Both the position numbers and the translations under genes were made by a program. Of a DNA stretch of 64,000 bases, positions 26,470 through 34,155 are shown piece by piece. The stretch comes from Chlorobium sp. GTDB taxonomy: Bacteria > Bacteroidota > Chlorobiia > Chlorobiales > Chlorobiaceae. The notes under the pieces were generated by a model. The model was not told where the DNA came from and searched no databases. It saw only the letters and a program-made list of their open reading frames with translations. Every line of letters begins with the position of its first letter. Position 1 is the stretch's first letter. The stretch is from contig JANQMO010000060.1 of assembly GCA_028280025.1 (NCBI GenBank), positions 1 to 64,000 on the forward strand. The letters are read 5' to 3'.

Positions 26470-27537
26470 ATGCGATTCGCTGTTTATGTGATTTCTCTCC
26501 TCCTGCTCGTGGTAATATCCGGGTGCGGAAAGAGAATACTCGTCACACCCGACAAAAAACCTCCAGCCGAAAAGCCTGTCGAGAATGTGACCTTTGCCGG
26601 AACCATTCCCTGCGCTGACTGCCGGGCCATGGACCTGACGGTTACGTTGTTCCAGGACAAGACGTTTCGCCTGAGGCGTGTCCTGACAGGGCTCAGGCAG
26701 GGCGGCAGCAGGACGGAGTATGATCTTGGCAGATGGAAAATAGTTGATGACCGCCTGATCCTGGATAACGGCGATCGTTGGCCTATGCAGTTCCGCTATA
26801 TGACCGAAACGGAAATAAGGATGCTTGACCAGCGGGGGAACGAAATTGTCTCGAAGCTGGACTACAGTCTGCGGAAAATCCGGTTTGTCGATATTGTGCC
26901 GGGCCCTGTGGCACTCGACGGCTTGTTCAGCAAGGGGGGAGCTGCGTTTTCATTCAGGGAATGCAAGACCGGCAAACAGTATCCCCTGCTTTTCCAGTCC
27001 CGGAACACCGCTGTTGAACAGCAATATATGGAATTACGTTCCGGTTCCGGCAAACCGCTGCTTGCTACGTTAAAAGGGAGTTTTGTCATGAGGAAACCCC
27101 AGGCCGGCGCTCCTCCCATGGAACATATCGTCGTTCAGCAGTTCGGTCGTTTCTGGCCGGGGGGCGACTGCAGGAGCCGCAGGAAATCGGCAGTGAAACT
27201 TACCGGCACGTACTGGAATGTGATTGACATCACCGGTATCGAGGATGTCATGAATACCGGCGGTAAATCGCCCTATCTTCTCCTTGCGCTCAACAGTAAC
27301 AGCATCAAGGGATTTACCGGGTGCAACAGCCTTATGGGGCAGTACGCAAAAGCCCCTGCGTCAATTGCTTTTTCGAGGCTGGCCACCACCCGCATGGCTT
27401 GTCCGGGAAGTTCGCCTCGTATTGAAAAGGCGTTTCTCAACGCATTGAGAAATGCAGTTGCCTGGAAGATCACCGGAACGACGCTCGAGCTCTATGACAA
27501 CGGGAGCCGGCTCTTGATGCGCCTCAAAGCAGGATGA
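26470..27537 (+). CDS. lipoprotein with NlpE-like and META domains
   Basis: The N-terminus MRFAVYVISLLLLVVISGCG is a lipoprotein signal with the lipobox cysteine at residue 19, so the protein is anchored in a membrane on the periplasmic side. The first domain resembles the copper-responsive NlpE N-terminal fold: FAGTIPCADCRAMDLTVTLFQDKTF with a CADC pair. The C-terminal ~110 residues (KLTGTYWNVIDITG..., NSIKGFTGCNSLMGQY, RMACPGSSPRIEKAFLNAL) form a META/HslJ domain. This two-domain type is thought to report on or buffer envelope stress; its precise role here is unknown. Confidence 0.8.
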   Translation: MRFAVYVISLLLLVVISGCGKRILVTPDKKPPAEKPVENVTFAGTIPCADCRAMDLTVTLFQDKTFRLRRVLTGLRQGGSRTEYDLGRWKIVDDRLILDNGDRWPMQFRYMTETEIRMLDQRGNEIVSKLDYSLRKIRFVDIVPGPVALDGLFSKGGAAFSFRECKTGKQYPLLFQSRNTAVEQQYMELRSGSGKPLLATLKGSFVMRKPQAGAPPMEHIVVQQFGRFWPGGDCRSRRKSAVKLTGTYWNVIDITGIEDVMNTGGKSPYLLLALNSNSIKGFTGCNSLMGQYAKAPASIAFSRLATTRMACPGSSPRIEKAFLNALRNAVAWKITGTTLELYDNGSRLLMRLKAG

Positions 27538-27581
27538 ACGGTTTCATGACCAGTTCGGGAACACTGAAGCGTTCTTGCCGG

Positions 27582-27609
27582 TTGTACCTAAAAAACTATT
27601 GAGTATATT
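27582..27609 (+). promoter_or_regulatory. predicted leuA promoter
   Basis: TTGTAC (27582-27587), 16 bases, TATATT (27604-27609). Initiation would fall at or next to the ATG of the leader peptide (27615), which would make the leader reading frame leaderless. Another promoter further upstream is possible. Confidence 0.4.
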
Positions 27610-27614
27610 CCGTT

Positions 27615-27698
27615 ATGCATGGAACAACGCTACATCGTCTTCTAACCGGGCTGCTTCTTCTCTTGCAGGAAGAGGTATGTGGGGAAGGTGCGTTTTAA
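27615..27698 (+). CDS. leucine-rich leader peptide of leuA (leuL-like)
   Basis: A 27-codon frame begins ATG at 27615 and stops TAA at 27696-27698, too short for ordinary gene finding. Eight of 27 residues are leucine, including five consecutive ones encoded at 27651-27665 (CTG CTT CTT CTC TTG); two more sit at 27639-27644 and one at 27630. It lies just upstream of a terminator and of leuA, the classical arrangement of an amino-acid attenuator, where ribosome stalling at leucine codons decides the RNA fold. No strong ribosome site is visible before it, which fits a leaderless start if the promoter at 27582-27609 is used. The peptide itself is probably non-functional. Confidence 0.75.
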   Translation: MHGTTLHRLLTGLLLLLQEEVCGEGAF

Positions 27699-27765
27699 GA
27701 TATTCCATCAACGAATATGTACGGCATTGAAAGCCACCTGCCTCGCAAGGGTTGGTGGCTTTTTC
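27681..27765 (+). terminator. attenuator of leuA: antiterminator and terminator
   Basis: The terminator stem is AAAGCCACC (27730-27738) with GGTGGCTTT (27754-27762), with an inner CCT/AGG pairing, followed by T's. GGGGAAGGTG at 27681-27690, inside the end of the leader frame, can pair with CACCTGCCTC at 27735-27744 (nine of ten positions, one wobble), which would break the terminator. A ribosome stalled at the five leucine codons leaves 27681-27690 free; one that reaches the stop at 27696 covers it. This gives leuA expression when leucine is short. Confidence 0.7.
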
Positions 27766-27793
27766 AGTTATGAGAGTGATAAAGAACAGAACA

Positions 27794-29467
27794 ATGGCAG
27801 TCATGAACTTTGCAAAATATGCTGCGTATCCGGCAGTGGATATTCCGGATAGAACCTGGCCTGACAACAGAATTACAAAAGCGCCTTTCTGGTGCAGCAT
27901 CGATTTAAGGGATGGCAACCAGGCGCTGCCTGTCCCTATGAGTGTCGAGGAGAAGCTCGATATGTTCCGGCTGCTTGTCGATATCGGTTTTAAAGAGATC
28001 GAAGTAGGGTTTCCTTCAGCCGCAGCAGTGGAATTTCAGTTTGTCAGAAAGCTGATCGAAGACGATCATATTCCTGATGATGTGACCATACAGGTGCTCA
28101 CGCAGGCAAGGGAACATCTCATTCGCAAAACATTCGATGCTCTGGACGGGGTGAACAAGGCGATTGTTCACTTGTATAATTCAACGTCCGCCGTTCAGCG
28201 GGATGTTGTTTTCCGGATGGGCCGCGAAGAAGTAAAGAATATCGCCGTCAGAGGCACTCATCTGGTAAAAGAGCTGAAGGAAGCTTCCGGCAACGACGGG
28301 ATCCGGTTCGAGTACAGCCCGGAGAGCTTTACCGGCACGGAGCTCGAATATGCTCTCGACGTGACTCACGCTGTTATGGACGCCTGGGGGGCGTCGCCTG
28401 ATAAGCCGGTGATCATCAATCTGCCCTCTACCGTGGAAATGTCGACACCCAACATTTTCGCAGACAGGATCGAATGGTTCTGCCGGAACATCCGGAACCG
28501 TCAGAGTGCCCTGATCAGCGTGCATACCCATAATGACCGGGGAACCGCTGTCGCTTCTGCCGAACTTGCCGTAATGGCAGGCGCCGATCGTGTTGAAGGG
28601 GCGCTTTTCGGTAACGGCGAGCGCTGCGGCAACATGGATATTGTCACCATGGCGTTGAACCTCTGCACGCAGGGAGTCGATCCCGAGCTCGATTTTTCAG
28701 ACCTGAACACTATCCGCGACGTTTACTGCCGCAGTACCCGGATGAGTGTACATCCGCGGCAGCCCTATTCGGGGGAACTTGTCTATACGGCGTTTTCAGG
28801 TTCACATCAGGATGCGATCAATAAAGGCATGAAAGCCCGGTCCGCAGACGGTTTGTGGAACGTCCCCTATCTGCCGATCGATCCCGAGGACGTCGGCTGC
28901 TCCTACAAGGCCATTGTAAGGATCAACAGCCAGTCCGGAAAGGGAGGCGTTGCCTACATCATGGAAAATGAGCACGGTTACGAAATCCCGAAATGGATGC
29001 AGCCGTCGTTCGGTGCCGTTGTACAGTCGAAAGTCGACCGTGAAGGCAGGGAGCTTCTGCCCAGGGAGATCCATGATCTGTTTCATCATGAATATATCCG
29101 GATTCATGAGCCGTATGCGATCCATAAATGCACGATCTCCTGGGAAGACAGTGAGCCTGAACGGGATGACGAAGTGGCAACGACCATTGAGTGCCTGCTC
29201 CGGCAGGGCGATAAAGATATTGCGTTCGAGGCTAGGGGGAACGGTCCTGTCGATGCGTTTGTCCGCGGTGTACTCGGACATACCGGGCTTGATTTCGCTG
29301 TCGATGAGTATGCGGAACATTCCATCGGTCACGGAAACGATGCAAAAGCGATTGCCTATATAAAAATCAGGAGCGCCGGAAGAGAGGATTCCTTTGGAGC
29401 GGGTATCGACTCCAATATCAGTCTTGCCTCGATCAAGGCCGTGCTTAGTGCGATGAACAGACTGTAG
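27794..29467 (+). CDS. leuA: 2-isopropylmalate synthase
   Basis: First committed enzyme of leucine synthesis, condensing acetyl-CoA with 2-oxoisovalerate. The catalytic barrel opens with FWCSIDLRDGNQALPVPMS, the metal-site HTHNDRGTAVASAELAVMAGADRVEG is present, and the C-terminal regulatory domain (from ~residue 430 on) is the part that binds leucine for feedback inhibition. The length and the N-terminus (DIPDRTWPDNRITKAPFWC) fit the type 2 LeuA subfamily of actinobacteria rather than the enterobacterial one. The start at 27794 (MAVMNFAKY) is preferred; one at 27770 lies in the terminator tail. Preceded by its own attenuator. Confidence 0.93.
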   Translation: MAVMNFAKYAAYPAVDIPDRTWPDNRITKAPFWCSIDLRDGNQALPVPMSVEEKLDMFRLLVDIGFKEIEVGFPSAAAVEFQFVRKLIEDDHIPDDVTIQVLTQAREHLIRKTFDALDGVNKAIVHLYNSTSAVQRDVVFRMGREEVKNIAVRGTHLVKELKEASGNDGIRFEYSPESFTGTELEYALDVTHAVMDAWGASPDKPVIINLPSTVEMSTPNIFADRIEWFCRNIRNRQSALISVHTHNDRGTAVASAELAVMAGADRVEGALFGNGERCGNMDIVTMALNLCTQGVDPELDFSDLNTIRDVYCRSTRMSVHPRQPYSGELVYTAFSGSHQDAINKGMKARSADGLWNVPYLPIDPEDVGCSYKAIVRINSQSGKGGVAYIMENEHGYEIPKWMQPSFGAVVQSKVDREGRELLPREIHDLFHHEYIRIHEPYAIHKCTISWEDSEPERDDEVATTIECLLRQGDKDIAFEARGNGPVDAFVRGVLGHTGLDFAVDEYAEHSIGHGNDAKAIAYIKIRSAGREDSFGAGIDSNISLASIKAVLSAMNRL

Positions 29468-29608
29468 GGCACCTTTTTTTATTTATTACGCGCTCCAATT
29501 GCATCGTTGATCGGTGCTCGAAATCCTCATGTACTTCGTGTACACTCCGGTTTCTCCGCTCCGTTCGCCTTGCACTTGAACCGCTCATGACAATAAAAAG
29601 AGGTGCCC
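29467..29608. repeat. 142-bp inverted-repeat element after leuA
   Basis: GGGCACCTTTTTTTATT at 29467-29483 faces AATAAAAAGAGGTGCCC at 29592-29608, 16 of 17 matching as inverted copies, so the whole unit can fold back. Inside is a small TGTAC/GTACA hairpin. The left end begins with the last base of the leuA stop codon, so it may act as the leuA terminator. Its form is that of a small non-coding mobile unit. Confidence 0.6.
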
Positions 29609-29727
29609 GGAATTCAATAAATGCTTCCTCGGCGCATTTCCATTATGTCAGGCGGCCGTCTTTTCTTTTGACAACTCAACGATTCAACAAATCAACAGTT
29701 CAACGTTTTCTTATATATTTCTAAATC

Positions 29728-29738
29728 GAAATAATTTC
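29728..29738. promoter_or_regulatory. candidate Fur/Zur operator
   Basis: GAAATAATTTC is a perfect palindrome 10 bases before the zur-like start codon, in an AT-rich promoter region (TTATATATTT at 29711-29720). The position and shape fit self-regulation by a Fur-family repressor; there is no second copy in this window to confirm it. Confidence 0.35.
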
Positions 29739-29748
29739 CGTTTACAGG

Positions 29749-30189
29749 ATGGAAGTACTGCTTGAAAAGCTCAGGGAGGCGGGATGTAAGGTTACGCCGC
29801 GCCGAAAAGCAATTATCGATCTTTTTCTGAAAAAAGGCGGTGCGCTCTCGCCACAGGAGGTCCATGGTTTTCTGAAAGAAACAATCGGGCAATGCGGGTT
29901 GCCGGGGGTATACCGGAACCTCGAGACCATGACCGGATGCGGGATTCTTTTCAGGATCGTTACCTTTGGCGGCGGGAAGCGGTACGCGCTGTGCATGGCA
30001 GACGACGATGCGGAAGGTCATCACCACCATATTGTCTGTGTCTCATGCGGGAAGGTCGGCAACGTTGTAGACTGTCAGTATCGTGAGGGGATGAACATCG
30101 ACGGATTTCGGATCGTCAGCCATCTCGTTCAATTGAATGGATTATGTGAGTCATGTGTAACGGAAAAAACAGGAGAAAACAGGAAATGA
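29749..30189 (+). CDS. zur: Fur-family metal regulator (Zur-like)
   Basis: A 146-residue winged-helix repressor with the Fur dimerisation domain. The DNA-binding part is KVTPRRKAIIDLFLKKGGALSPQEVHGFL; the HHHHIVCVSCGKVGNVVDC segment and the later CESC pair form a structural zinc site. The gene overlaps a zinc-type ABC transporter by four bases (ATGA at 30186), so zinc is the likely signal and Zur the best name, although manganese cannot be excluded. Confidence 0.8.
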   Translation: MEVLLEKLREAGCKVTPRRKAIIDLFLKKGGALSPQEVHGFLKETIGQCGLPGVYRNLETMTGCGILFRIVTFGGGKRYALCMADDDAEGHHHHIVCVSCGKVGNVVDCQYREGMNIDGFRIVSHLVQLNGLCESCVTEKTGENRK

Positions 30190-31127
30190 AAAGGAAAAAG
30201 GTTTTTTGGAAAGCGATGATCTTGCTCCTTGCCATGATCATTCCTCATTTTTCCGGTGAAGTGATGGGGAAGGAGGTGAATAACAGGGATAATGTTGCTG
30301 TGCGTGTTGTAACGTCGATAGAGCCCCTTTCATTTTTTGTTAAAAGGGTCGGCGGAGAGCATGTCGATGTCACGGTCATGGTGCCGCCGGGAGCAAACCC
30401 GCATACCTATGATCCGAAACCGTCACAAATGGTCTTCCTTGGCGATGCGCAGATCTTTGTCGAGGCGGGATCGGGCATCGAGTTCGAGCTTGACTGGATG
30501 AAGAAGTTCCGTGATCTCAACCCGAAGATGGTTATCTGCAATGCATCAAAGGGTTTTGTTCCGCTTTCCATGCCGTCTCACAGCTCCGGCCACGATCATG
30601 CTCATGACCATTCGCACGGCCATTCCCATGGTCATGAAGGGCACACCGATCCGCATTTCTGGCTCTCTCCGAAAAACGGTGCGCTTGCCGCAGCGAACAT
30701 TGAAAAAGTGCTGGCGTCGGTCGATCCTTCCAATGCGGCTGCATACGCACAAAACCGGAAGGCGCTCGAAGGCGCCCTCGAAGCCTTGTCTGTAGAGATT
30801 TCCGGGACGCTTGCGGACATGAAAAACAGGGCCTTCATGGTGTTTCACCCGGCATGGGGGTATTTTGCCGACGAGTTCAACCTTCGCCAGATCGCGGTCG
30901 AGAGAGATGGAAAAGAGATGACTCCTCAATCATTAAGCGAGGTTATCCGGGAAGCAAAAAAGCTCGGTATCCGGGTTGTTTTTGTATCACCGGCGTTCAG
31001 CTCTCTTCAGGCCGAAACCATCGCCCGTGAAATCGGGGGAGTTACAGCAACGGCCGACCCCCTCTCCGGTAAGTATATTGAAAACCTGAGACGCGTCGCC
31101 GACGCTTTTGCGGAGAGTATGCGATGA
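30186..31127 (+). CDS. znuA: zinc ABC transporter, periplasmic binding protein
   Basis: Cluster A-I metal-binding lipoprotein-type receptor. The signal peptide is KAMILLLAMIIPHFSGEVM. The binding fold starts with VTSIEPLSFFVKRVGGEHVDVTVMVPPGANPHTYDPKPSQM (the first metal histidine in PHTYDPKP), and a histidine-rich loop follows (GHDHAHDHSHGHSHGHEGHTDPHFWL), the hallmark of zinc rather than manganese receptors. FVSPAFSSLQAETIAREIG is the C-terminal ligand area. It starts within the zur stop (ATGA) and overlaps znuC by four bases. Confidence 0.9.
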   Translation: MKRKKVFWKAMILLLAMIIPHFSGEVMGKEVNNRDNVAVRVVTSIEPLSFFVKRVGGEHVDVTVMVPPGANPHTYDPKPSQMVFLGDAQIFVEAGSGIEFELDWMKKFRDLNPKMVICNASKGFVPLSMPSHSSGHDHAHDHSHGHSHGHEGHTDPHFWLSPKNGALAAANIEKVLASVDPSNAAAYAQNRKALEGALEALSVEISGTLADMKNRAFMVFHPAWGYFADEFNLRQIAVERDGKEMTPQSLSEVIREAKKLGIRVVFVSPAFSSLQAETIAREIGGVTATADPLSGKYIENLRRVADAFAESMR

Positions 31128-31885
31128 CGTCTCCAGTTGTGACACTGAAGGGCATCTCGGTTAGTATCGAAGGGGCGAAAATTCTCGAAGGACTTTCACT
31201 GGATGTTCATGAAAACGAGTTTTTCGGGATCGTGGGACCGAACGGCGGCGGGAAAACGACGCTCTTGCGAGTGATACTCGGTTTGCAGAAGCCGACATCG
31301 GGGCGTGTTACGGTTTTCGGCAAAGAGCCGCTTCTGTCAAGAAAAAAAGTGGGGTATGTTCCACAGCATGCTTCTTTTTCAAGGGATTTTCCCATATCCG
31401 TCGGCGATGCCGTTCTTATGGGCCGCCTGTCGAGAAAGAAGTTGTTCCGGCATTATAATCAAGAGGACAGGACTGTGGTTGAAGAGGCCCTTCAGACTGT
31501 CGGCATGGCAGGGTTGAAAGAGCACCATGTCGGCGGACTGTCCGGGGGTGAATTGCAGCGGATGCTGATAGCAAGAGCCCTTGTGGGTCAGCCGGCACTG
31601 CTCTTGCTCGACGAGCCGACGGCAAGTATCGATCCGGTTATGAAAACAACCATTTATGACCTGCTCGACACACTGAAAGATGACATGACGATCATTCTGG
31701 TAACCCATGACACAGGAACGGTCAGCAAACATGTTTCGCGTGTTGCCTGTTTGAACTGCAGGGCTGCGATAAAAACCAGGGAGCATATAACGCATGAGGA
31801 GCTGTCCGATACCTACCGTTATCCGGTAACTATGGTGAAACACGGGCCTCCTGACCAGCGCCCTGTAACCGGGAATGACGCGTGA
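31124..31885 (+). CDS. znuC: zinc ABC transporter, ATP-binding protein
   Basis: Cytoplasmic ATPase of the importer. Walker A is GPNGGGKTTLL, the signature LSGGELQRMLIARAL and Walker B LLLLDEPTASID are in order, with the switch histidine in ILVTHDTG. It begins within the znuA stop (ATGA at 31124) and ends within the znuB start (GTGA at 31882). Confidence 0.92.
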   Translation: MTSPVVTLKGISVSIEGAKILEGLSLDVHENEFFGIVGPNGGGKTTLLRVILGLQKPTSGRVTVFGKEPLLSRKKVGYVPQHASFSRDFPISVGDAVLMGRLSRKKLFRHYNQEDRTVVEEALQTVGMAGLKEHHVGGLSGGELQRMLIARALVGQPALLLLDEPTASIDPVMKTTIYDLLDTLKDDMTIILVTHDTGTVSKHVSRVACLNCRAAIKTREHITHEELSDTYRYPVTMVKHGPPDQRPVTGNDA

Positions 31886-32691
31886 TTGATATTCTTCAAT
31901 ACGAGTTTATGCAGCACGCCGTATGGGCTGCTTTTCTTGCAAGTATAGCTTGCGGTGTTATCGGTACCTATGTCGTTGTCCGGAAGATCGGCTTTATCAG
32001 TGGCGGCATAGCGCATGCTGCATTCGGCGGGATAGGGGTCGGGTATTACTTTGGAATCAATCCTCTCCTCGGCCTGATTCCATTCAGCTTGCTCTCAGCC
32101 CTCGGCATAGGTCTCCTCAGCAAAAAGGGAAAAGTAGCAGAAGATACCGCCATCGGGGCATTCTGGGCAGCGGGGATGGCTGTAGGTGTTGTGTTTATCG
32201 GTCTCGCGCCGGGATATGCGCCCGATCTTTTCAGTTATCTGTTTGGAAGCATACTTACTGTTCCCTCATCCGATTTACTGATGATCGCAGGCCTTGATGT
32301 GCTGATCCTTCTTGTTGTCGCGCTTTTTTTCAATGAGTTCCTGGCGACATCGTTTGACGAGGAGTATGCCGAGGTATCCGGTATAAGGACAACCATGCTC
32401 TATCTTGTTCTGCTTTGTCTGATCGCCCTGACGGTGGTTGTTCTCGTCAGGGTTGTCGGTATCGTGATGGTTATAGCCCTTCTGACCATTCCCCCGGCAA
32501 TTGCCCGCAATTTCAGCAGAAACATTCTGACTATGATGGTTGCCTCATCGCTTCTGTGCCTGCTGTTCATGCTTGCAGGGCTCTGGCTTTCCTATCTCTT
32601 CAACGTCGCTTCGGGGGCAATGATCATTTTGCTGGCGGCTGCGGTATTCATGATAACAGCAGCAGGAAGACGGCTGCTCGGGAGGACATAA
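31882..32691 (+). CDS. znuB: zinc ABC transporter, permease
   Basis: An integral membrane protein with about eight hydrophobic segments (for example LIAGLDVLILLVVALFF and LTVVVLVRVVGIVMVIALLTIPPAIARNF), the latter being the conserved permease loop of the metal-type ABC3 family. It begins with GTG at 31882, overlapping znuC by four bases. With zur, znuA and znuC it forms a four-gene operon with three 4-base overlaps. Confidence 0.92.
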   Translation: MIDILQYEFMQHAVWAAFLASIACGVIGTYVVVRKIGFISGGIAHAAFGGIGVGYYFGINPLLGLIPFSLLSALGIGLLSKKGKVAEDTAIGAFWAAGMAVGVVFIGLAPGYAPDLFSYLFGSILTVPSSDLLMIAGLDVLILLVVALFFNEFLATSFDEEYAEVSGIRTTMLYLVLLCLIALTVVVLVRVVGIVMVIALLTIPPAIARNFSRNILTMMVASSLLCLLFMLAGLWLSYLFNVASGAMIILLAAAVFMITAAGRRLLGRT

Positions 32692-32810
32692 TACAACGAG
32701 TTCCCTTGCGTATAACAGGGCCATACCCGGCTTTTCGGATTGACTTTGATGATTCTCCTGAATTGTGCATATTTTTTAAAGTAATCAGAACGCAATGCAA
32801 CGCCGTTCCC

Positions 32811-34148
32811 ATGAGAAACCCTGATATTTCCCCTTCCGACATGCTGGAGAATGAAAAGGGTTTTTCCCTGCCGACAAAGCAATATTCCATACCGGATATC
32901 GATATCAATTTGCAGCCGATCCGCTCATTCAAGGACCTTTTCCATCTCAAGGCCTTGACCAGAAGCATTCGTGCACCTATCGTAAAAAATATTTTTTCAG
33001 CGAGAGTTATCAATCTTCGTTCGATAGAGGCCCTCAAGAACGCGCGGCGCTCTCTGGAGGACGTTTATTTCAGGGATTACGATACCAGCATGATCCAGAT
33101 AGACGATCTGCATTCCATCAATGTGGATCTTTCCTATGAAATCAGGGAACTGAAAAAAGACACGTACTATCTCGAGCATGGTGAAGACTACTTCATCGAT
33201 TATCTCAGCAAGCTGTATAACAAGTTTGATCAGCATGTCTCAAAAGGGCTCGAGTTCCTCGACAATCTCAACTTCAACTGCTTTATTACCGACAGGGACG
33301 GTACCACCAACAACTATTGCGGCCACTACCGGTCATCGATCCAGCCGGTTTACAACGCGGTTTTTCTTTCACGATTTGCAAGTCTGTGTACAGAAAACCC
33401 GATTTTCATCACGTCGGCCCCCCTGAAAAACTTCGGGATTGTCGATGTGTCGGTCAATCCTGACAACGTCTTTATCTACGCCGGTTCAAAAGGCCGGGAA
33501 TTTCTCGACCTCGATCTTGTTGAAAACCGGTCGTTTATCGACCCAATGAAGCAGACCAGGCTCGATGAGCTCGTTTCATGTGTTGGAGAGCTCGAAAAAC
33601 AGGAGGAATTCGAAAAGTTTTTTTATGTCGGTTCCGGGCTCCAGGTGAAGTTCGGGCAGTTGACCATCGCACGGCAGGATGTCTCCAATTCCATATCCGA
33701 GGAAGAGTCCCTCAATCTGCTGCAGAGTGTCAGCGATATCGTGCGTGACATCGATCCGGAGGGTTCGGTGTTCAGGATTCTCGATACAGGGAAGGATATC
33801 GAGATTATTCTTACGGTCGACGGGCAGAACGGTTCAAAGGATTTCGACAAGGGAGACGGCCTGAAGTTTATCGACAACCGTCTCAACCTCCGTCTGGACA
33901 GGGGCCCTCATCTTGTCTGCGGCGATACAGCGTCGGATATACCCATGCTTGAAGCGGTTCTGGAATATACCGATGACGTATATGCCATTTTTGTAACAAG
34001 GGACACGGAACTTGCCCAAAAAGTCCTCACTATCTGCCCCAATACGCTGATTGTCCCAAGTCCGGATATTCTTCTTACCGTTCTCGGCGTGGCGGCGTTG
34101 ACGATAAAGCGGAAAAAGGGCCGCAGGGCGTCAGGTATATTTATCTGA
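32811..34148 (+). CDS. HAD-superfamily (IIB, trehalose/sucrose-phosphatase-like) protein
   Basis: A 445-residue cytoplasmic protein. The C-terminal two thirds is a HAD hydrolase: motif I FITDRDGTTNNYCGHY (aspartate nucleophile in DRDGT), motif II FITSAPL, motif III lysine in SKDFDKGDGLKFID and motif IV VCGDTASDIPML. The spacing and the cap fit type IIB phosphatases such as trehalose-6-phosphate or sucrose phosphatase. About 120 N-terminal residues (SIPDIDINLQPIRSF..., helical, charged) are not a known domain to me. A link with the trehalose genes at 54-59 kb is possible but only inferred. The start at 32811 is the first ATG in a plausible position after znuB. Confidence 0.65.
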   Translation: MRNPDISPSDMLENEKGFSLPTKQYSIPDIDINLQPIRSFKDLFHLKALTRSIRAPIVKNIFSARVINLRSIEALKNARRSLEDVYFRDYDTSMIQIDDLHSINVDLSYEIRELKKDTYYLEHGEDYFIDYLSKLYNKFDQHVSKGLEFLDNLNFNCFITDRDGTTNNYCGHYRSSIQPVYNAVFLSRFASLCTENPIFITSAPLKNFGIVDVSVNPDNVFIYAGSKGREFLDLDLVENRSFIDPMKQTRLDELVSCVGELEKQEEFEKFFYVGSGLQVKFGQLTIARQDVSNSISEEESLNLLQSVSDIVRDIDPEGSVFRILDTGKDIEIILTVDGQNGSKDFDKGDGLKFIDNRLNLRLDRGPHLVCGDTASDIPMLEAVLEYTDDVYAIFVTRDTELAQKVLTICPNTLIVPSPDILLTVLGVAALTIKRKKGRRASGIFI

Positions 34149-34155
34149 ACGCCTG

